Of a DNA stretch of 64,000 bases, positions 61,468-64,000 are shown piece by piece. Made by a program: the position numbers and the translations under genes. This DNA is from Azoarcus_F sp036734105 (lineage in GTDB: Bacteria > Pseudomonadota > Gammaproteobacteria > Burkholderiales > Rhodocyclaceae). Where the stretch lies: contig DAIMZH010000011.1 in NCBI GenBank assembly GCA_036734105.1, positions 19,411 through 83,410 on the forward strand, in the 5' to 3' direction. Position 1 is the first letter of the stretch. Every line of letters starts with the position of its first letter. Below the pieces are notes generated by a model. It was not told the DNA's origin and made no database searches. It saw nothing but the letters and a program-made list of their open reading frames with translations.

Positions 61468-62088
61468 TCAGGCCCGCCGCATGTATTCAAAGAGGTGATC
61501 GCCATAAGCGGTACTGTCATTGCAACCAAACGGCTCGGCGAACTCATGCAGGACGATCAGGGATGCTGCGCACTCATCCATCGGGAAGAACGCACCTTGC
61601 GGCTCGCAGTACATCTCGAAGTCGCCCTGCTTCATGCCGCAGTGTTCGCAGAGGTTCATCCAGTATGAGCTTTGCGTGGTCTTGCGAAAATCGACGCGGT
61701 AGTGCCGCGAGAATGCTTTGATGCGTGCCGCCACGGCGGGCAGAAGATCGGTGACGTAGTGAACGATGGTTGGCCCGTCATACCGATACCACGTATCCCG
61801 CCCGTCATCCACTTCGTCGGGTTCCAGCGTTTCATGCCTGGCAGGCAGGATGAAGCCAAACACGTTTGTGTGTTCGCTGCACTTCCAGCACGGCTTGATG
61901 GTCTGGGCGATGAAATAGCTGCTTGAGCGAACACCGATGTCCGGCTCGCTCGACAACCACCGCTCAAGTGCGCCCGCATCTACGCTGTCTGGCACATACC
62001 AGAGCTTGCGCTCGCCGTCCCAACGTGCGCCCAACCGCTTGGCCTCATCCTTCTCTGCGAAGGGTAGTGCGAGGTCGATGCGTGGCAT
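61468..62088 (-). CDS. DUF5710-domain protein
   Basis: Protein of 206 residues. The first 40 residues carry the DUF5710 pattern (PFAEKDEAKRLGARWDGERKLWYV), common in plasmid- and element-borne proteins. The later part contains two Cys pairs (CWKCSEH and CEHCGMKQG) that suggest a zinc site. Its RBS AAGGAGG and its position two bases before the transposase suggest co-translation. Function not known. Confidence 0.75.
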   Translation of the reverse strand: MPRIDLALPFAEKDEAKRLGARWDGERKLWYVPDSVDAGALERWLSSEPDIGVRSSSYFIAQTIKPCWKCSEHTNVFGFILPARHETLEPDEVDDGRDTWYRYDGPTIVHYVTDLLPAVAARIKAFSRHYRVDFRKTTQSSYWMNLCEHCGMKQGDFEMYCEPQGAFFPMDECAASLIVLHEFAEPFGCNDSTAYGDHLFEYMRRA

Positions 62089-62429
62089 ATCGCCTCCTTG
62101 GAGTTCTCTTCCCGCTCTTCCTGCGTCAGCATCGCGGCCACGCGGGTGTGTGCGATGTCGTGGGCCTTATCCCAGAATGCTTTTCGGGCGGTCATGAAAC
62201 TGGCGTTCCAGATCGTGAACCGATCTGCGCCCGAAAAGTAGAAGTCAAACCATTGGTTGTACAGATCTGGACGGCCCGGCTCATTCAGCACGAGGTGGCT
62301 GGTGAATTGGCCATCGTACTCGGCAGCGCCACGGCGCATCTTGCCCTTGAAGCGAATGACCTCGTGGCTGCGCTTATGCCGTGGCAGCGTCACGAAAGGA
62401 GGGCGGCGTTTGGCTCCGGGGAGCTTCAT
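61980..62429 (-). CDS. hypothetical passenger protein
   Basis: Frame of 149 codons starting with ATG in an ATGA overlap with the AbiEii-like gene. The first 110 residues are Arg/Lys-rich and contain FDFYFSGADRFTIWNASFMT, which looks like a real fold. The last 36 codons overlap the DUF5710 gene and read poorly, so a frameshift or a shorter real product is likely. Confidence 0.5.
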   Translation of the reverse strand: MKLPGAKRRPPFVTLPRHKRSHEVIRFKGKMRRGAAEYDGQFTSHLVLNEPGRPDLYNQWFDFYFSGADRFTIWNASFMTARKAFWDKAHDIAHTRVAAMLTQEEREENSKEAICHASTSHYPSQRRMRPSGWAHVGTASASSGMCQTA

Positions 62430-63448
62430 GGCTCGCACCCTTTCTCGCCTCGCGCCTTGGCATATTGCTCTCGGAGTTCAGGTGCAAGCCTTTCAACCAA
62501 GGCACACACGTCGTCTTGCCTTGCCTTCGTCACGGCCCCCGGACTGTGCTGGCAGATCACATCCGCAACATCAGAGGCGGGTTGCCCATGCTCAGAAATG
62601 CTTTCGAGGATGGTTTTTTGCTCGACATCAGCCCAGTTCACGCCACCAGCGCCATGCGCCTTCATGGCCTCGGTGGCGTGCTGCCAAAAGGTGAGTGCCG
62701 CCCCGACGCGCTTTTCGAGACTTGCAAGGCCAGCGATGCGTTCGTCTATGACGGACAAGTCTTTCCAACTCTGACCGCTCAAGGACTTCGAGCGTAGCGC
62801 TACATCAGGGAGGTCGCGCACAACTCTCACTGCATCGACCAGCGTCTTTTTTTCGTCAGTGGTTAGTGTTTTCAAATCACCGTCATTGAAATAGACCAGT
62901 GCTTTCAGGCTCTCGCTCGGTTGGAAGTTTGGCCCGTATAGCTGCCGAGCAGATGCGAGTCCGCGTGACAGACTGACACCGGCATTGACCATTGCGGAGA
63001 CATCACGATAGTCCTTGGCCTCCGCACGCTGGAGCACAACCTTGACCTTGGCCGCCATCAAATCGTCAAAGGAAGCCACCTGCAAAACACCGTCCTCGGT
63101 AAAGTCCGGTTCTCCGACTCTTCCGAAAGCAATAGTGCCGAAGAACGAGACTTTGACGTGCTCTCGCTCTGAGTTTCCATAGGGGACAAGCACAACCCAA
63201 GTGTTGTCTTGATCTTGAAGCGTCGTGGACTGCTCCATAAACGGAAAAGCCGTCTTGATGGCATTCCGATCAAGCGGCTTTTCGGAAAAGAAATCAAAAT
63301 CGACTGAATCACGGTGCCCCAGTCGAAGTGCGATTGCGGTCCCACCGTACAGCGTGAAGCCGAGATTTGGGGCATTTTTGAGTTCCGGCCACAGGTGCTT
63401 TTGGGCTGGAGGCAGTATGTGCATGCAAGGCTTGAACTTGCCAGTCAT
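62426..63448 (-). CDS. AbiEii/type IV toxin-like nucleotidyltransferase
   Basis: Protein of 340 residues of the nucleotidyltransferase AbiEii/AbiGii family. The N-terminal motif GGTAIALRLGHRDSVDFDFF (residues about 35-55) holds the GG and DxD catalytic residues; the next motif AKVKVVLQRAEAKDYRDV follows near 135. Related AbiEii enzymes modify tRNA or other targets to stop growth after phage infection. ATG 63448 has GGAGG. Coupled to the small gene at 63445. Confidence 0.8.
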   Translation of the reverse strand: MTGKFKPCMHILPPAQKHLWPELKNAPNLGFTLYGGTAIALRLGHRDSVDFDFFSEKPLDRNAIKTAFPFMEQSTTLQDQDNTWVVLVPYGNSEREHVKVSFFGTIAFGRVGEPDFTEDGVLQVASFDDLMAAKVKVVLQRAEAKDYRDVSAMVNAGVSLSRGLASARQLYGPNFQPSESLKALVYFNDGDLKTLTTDEKKTLVDAVRVVRDLPDVALRSKSLSGQSWKDLSVIDERIAGLASLEKRVGAALTFWQHATEAMKAHGAGGVNWADVEQKTILESISEHGQPASDVADVICQHSPGAVTKARQDDVCALVERLAPELREQYAKARGEKGCEP

Positions 63449-63741
63449 GCAAACCTCCGCACAGGCATGGCTGGAACATGATCCACGCTCGACAGGCCAA
63501 GGCGGTAGTGCCAATACGCCCACGAGCGCTCATTGAACTGACCAGCCTCTGCGTGCGTCAGGACTTCGCGAAGCACATCATCGCCCACTTGGGAGACAAG
63601 TACCTGAACGTCAGAGTAGTCGCCGATATTCATGACTTGAGCAATCACACGCTCAGGCATTACCACGGCTTCTTCTGGCTTCTTCCACCAGATGTACTTG
63701 CTGGCAAGCGGCTTCAACGACTCCTGACTGATCTGGATCAT
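63445..63741 (-). CDS. probable antitoxin partner of the AbiEii-like protein
   Basis: Protein of 98 residues. The sequence KYIWWKKPEEAVVMPERVIAQVMNIG and the later FNERSWAYWHYRLGL define a small family that commonly precedes AbiEii-like nucleotidyltransferases. The four-base overlap and gene order (small gene first) fit an antitoxin-toxin pair; antitoxin function is inference. Confidence 0.65.
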   Translation of the reverse strand: MIQISQESLKPLASKYIWWKKPEEAVVMPERVIAQVMNIGDYSDVQVLVSQVGDDVLREVLTHAEAGQFNERSWAYWHYRLGLSSVDHVPAMPVRRFA

Positions 63742-63755
63742 GATGGCACCTTTAC

Positions 63756-63770
63756 CACACACTTTTACGA
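63756..63770. repeat. second copy of the right-end motif
   Basis: CACACACTTTTACGA occurs here and again at 63868-63882 (inside the right terminal repeat region), 112 bases apart in direct orientation. It may mark an older or nested element end, just upstream of the antitoxin-like gene. Confidence 0.5.
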
Positions 63771-63872
63771 TTCCCGATGATTCAATTCTACGCTTTCAGA
63801 ATCAAGGGTACAACACGCTTTTGCGATCTTGCGCGTCGATGTTGCCTTCACTTGATCCTCTGGCCCCCACAC

Positions 63873-63888
63873 ACTTTTACGAATACCC
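63873..63888 (-). repeat. right terminal inverted repeat of the candidate element
   Basis: ACTTTTACGAATACCC, the partner of the left repeat at 60023-60038. It is followed immediately by the stem-loop at 63890-63908. Nothing else is recognised in 63909-64000. Confidence 0.55.
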
Positions 63889-63889
63889 G

Positions 63890-63908
63890 CCGCGGCTGTT
63901 CGCCGCGG
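63890..63908. other. perfect seven-base hairpin beside the right repeat
   Basis: CCGCGGC and GCCGCGG surround a TGTTC loop, one base outside the right terminal repeat. It may be a target hotspot or part of a REP-type sequence. Confidence 0.5.
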
Positions 63909-64000
63909 ATGACGTGAGAAAACGGAGTCTGACCCGAATGGCACTCGAATGGCACTAAGTTAAGGCTGTTTAGCACGATAACGACTGCGGTGTGGGGTCT

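Larger units (their letters stand above)
60023..63888. mobile_element. candidate ISL3-type element with passenger genes
   Basis: A 16-base inverted repeat with one mismatch (GGCTATTCGTAAAAGT at 60023-60038; ACTTTTACGAATACCC at 63873-63888) encloses an ISL3-type transposase and four further genes, all on the minus strand. The left repeat is 15 bases past the transposase stop, a normal ISL3 arrangement. The right end lies far beyond the transposase start, so passenger genes would be carried. No 8-bp target duplication was seen. Confidence 0.55.

Overview
The window is the nitrogen-fixation region of a GC-rich proteobacterium. The layout suggests a Rhodocyclales-type betaproteobacterium (Azoarcus, Azospira, Dechloromonas or Accumulibacter-like): nifLA next to nifB, an Rnf complex, and a NifA without the cysteine linker of oxygen-sensitive alphaproteobacterial forms. 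A gammaproteobacterium is not excluded. A run of ten N inside rnfD shows that the sequence is a scaffold, probably from a draft or metagenome assembly. I saw no rRNA, tRNA or CRISPR array.

Layout. 1-7100: a catabolic operon on the minus strand (TRAP transporter dctQ-dctM-dctP, diaminopropionate ammonia-lyase, M20 carbamoyl-amino-acid hydrolase, N-carbamoyl-D-amino-acid hydrolase running off the left edge), with a divergent RpiR regulator. 7180-9048: a nifF operon (unknown gene, nifF, nifZ-like, bfd-like) with its own sigma54/NifA control region. 9204-16835: an insert of defence genes, namely a YhaV/PrlF toxin-antitoxin pair and a tightly coupled operon hsdM-DUF1016-hsdS-AAA ATPase-DUF4276 with no hsdR. 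17075-22119: nifE-nifN-nifX-rseC-like-DUF269-CCE_0567-fdxB. 22152-28628: iscA-nifU-nifS-nifV-cysE-nifW-nifZ-nifM. 28668-29083: a vapB gene with a truncated vapC. 29225-35350 (minus): nifHDK-nifT-fdx-nafY-small gene, with a good terminator. 35373-36566: an intergenic region with three 20-bp tandem repeats, then a SIR2-like gene with its own NifA site and sigma54 promoter. 36643-40551: a PAS/GGDEF/EAL/CZB protein. 41137-45769 (minus): nifB-fdx-flavodiiron protein-fdx-fdx-nifQ. 45778-48890: nifL-nifA. 49026-54776: rnfABCDGEH. 55027-59530: sodC, a membrane protein, flavodoxin-fold oxidoreductase, VanZ protein, 2Fe-2S protein, hydrolase and GST. 59673-64000: a MazF-type toxin, then an ISL3-type transposase whose apparent terminal repeats enclose passenger genes, including an AbiEii-type nucleotidyltransferase.

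How it works together. NifL and NifA sense redox and nitrogen state. NifA should act through nine TGT-N10-ACA sites and eight -24/-12 promoters that can be read directly in the sequence. NifU/S/IscA build Fe-S clusters, NifB/E/N/X/Q/V and NafY make and carry FeMo-co and its homocitrate, NifM/W/Z/T mature the proteins, and Rnf, NifF and the ferredoxins deliver electrons to NifH and NifDK. The flavodiiron protein probably removes oxygen.

The two most unusual items are the SIR2-like protein wired into the NifA regulon opposite nifH, with Cys where the SIR2 catalytic His is expected, and the hsdR-less five-gene modification/ATPase/nuclease operon sitting between the nifF and nifE promoters.
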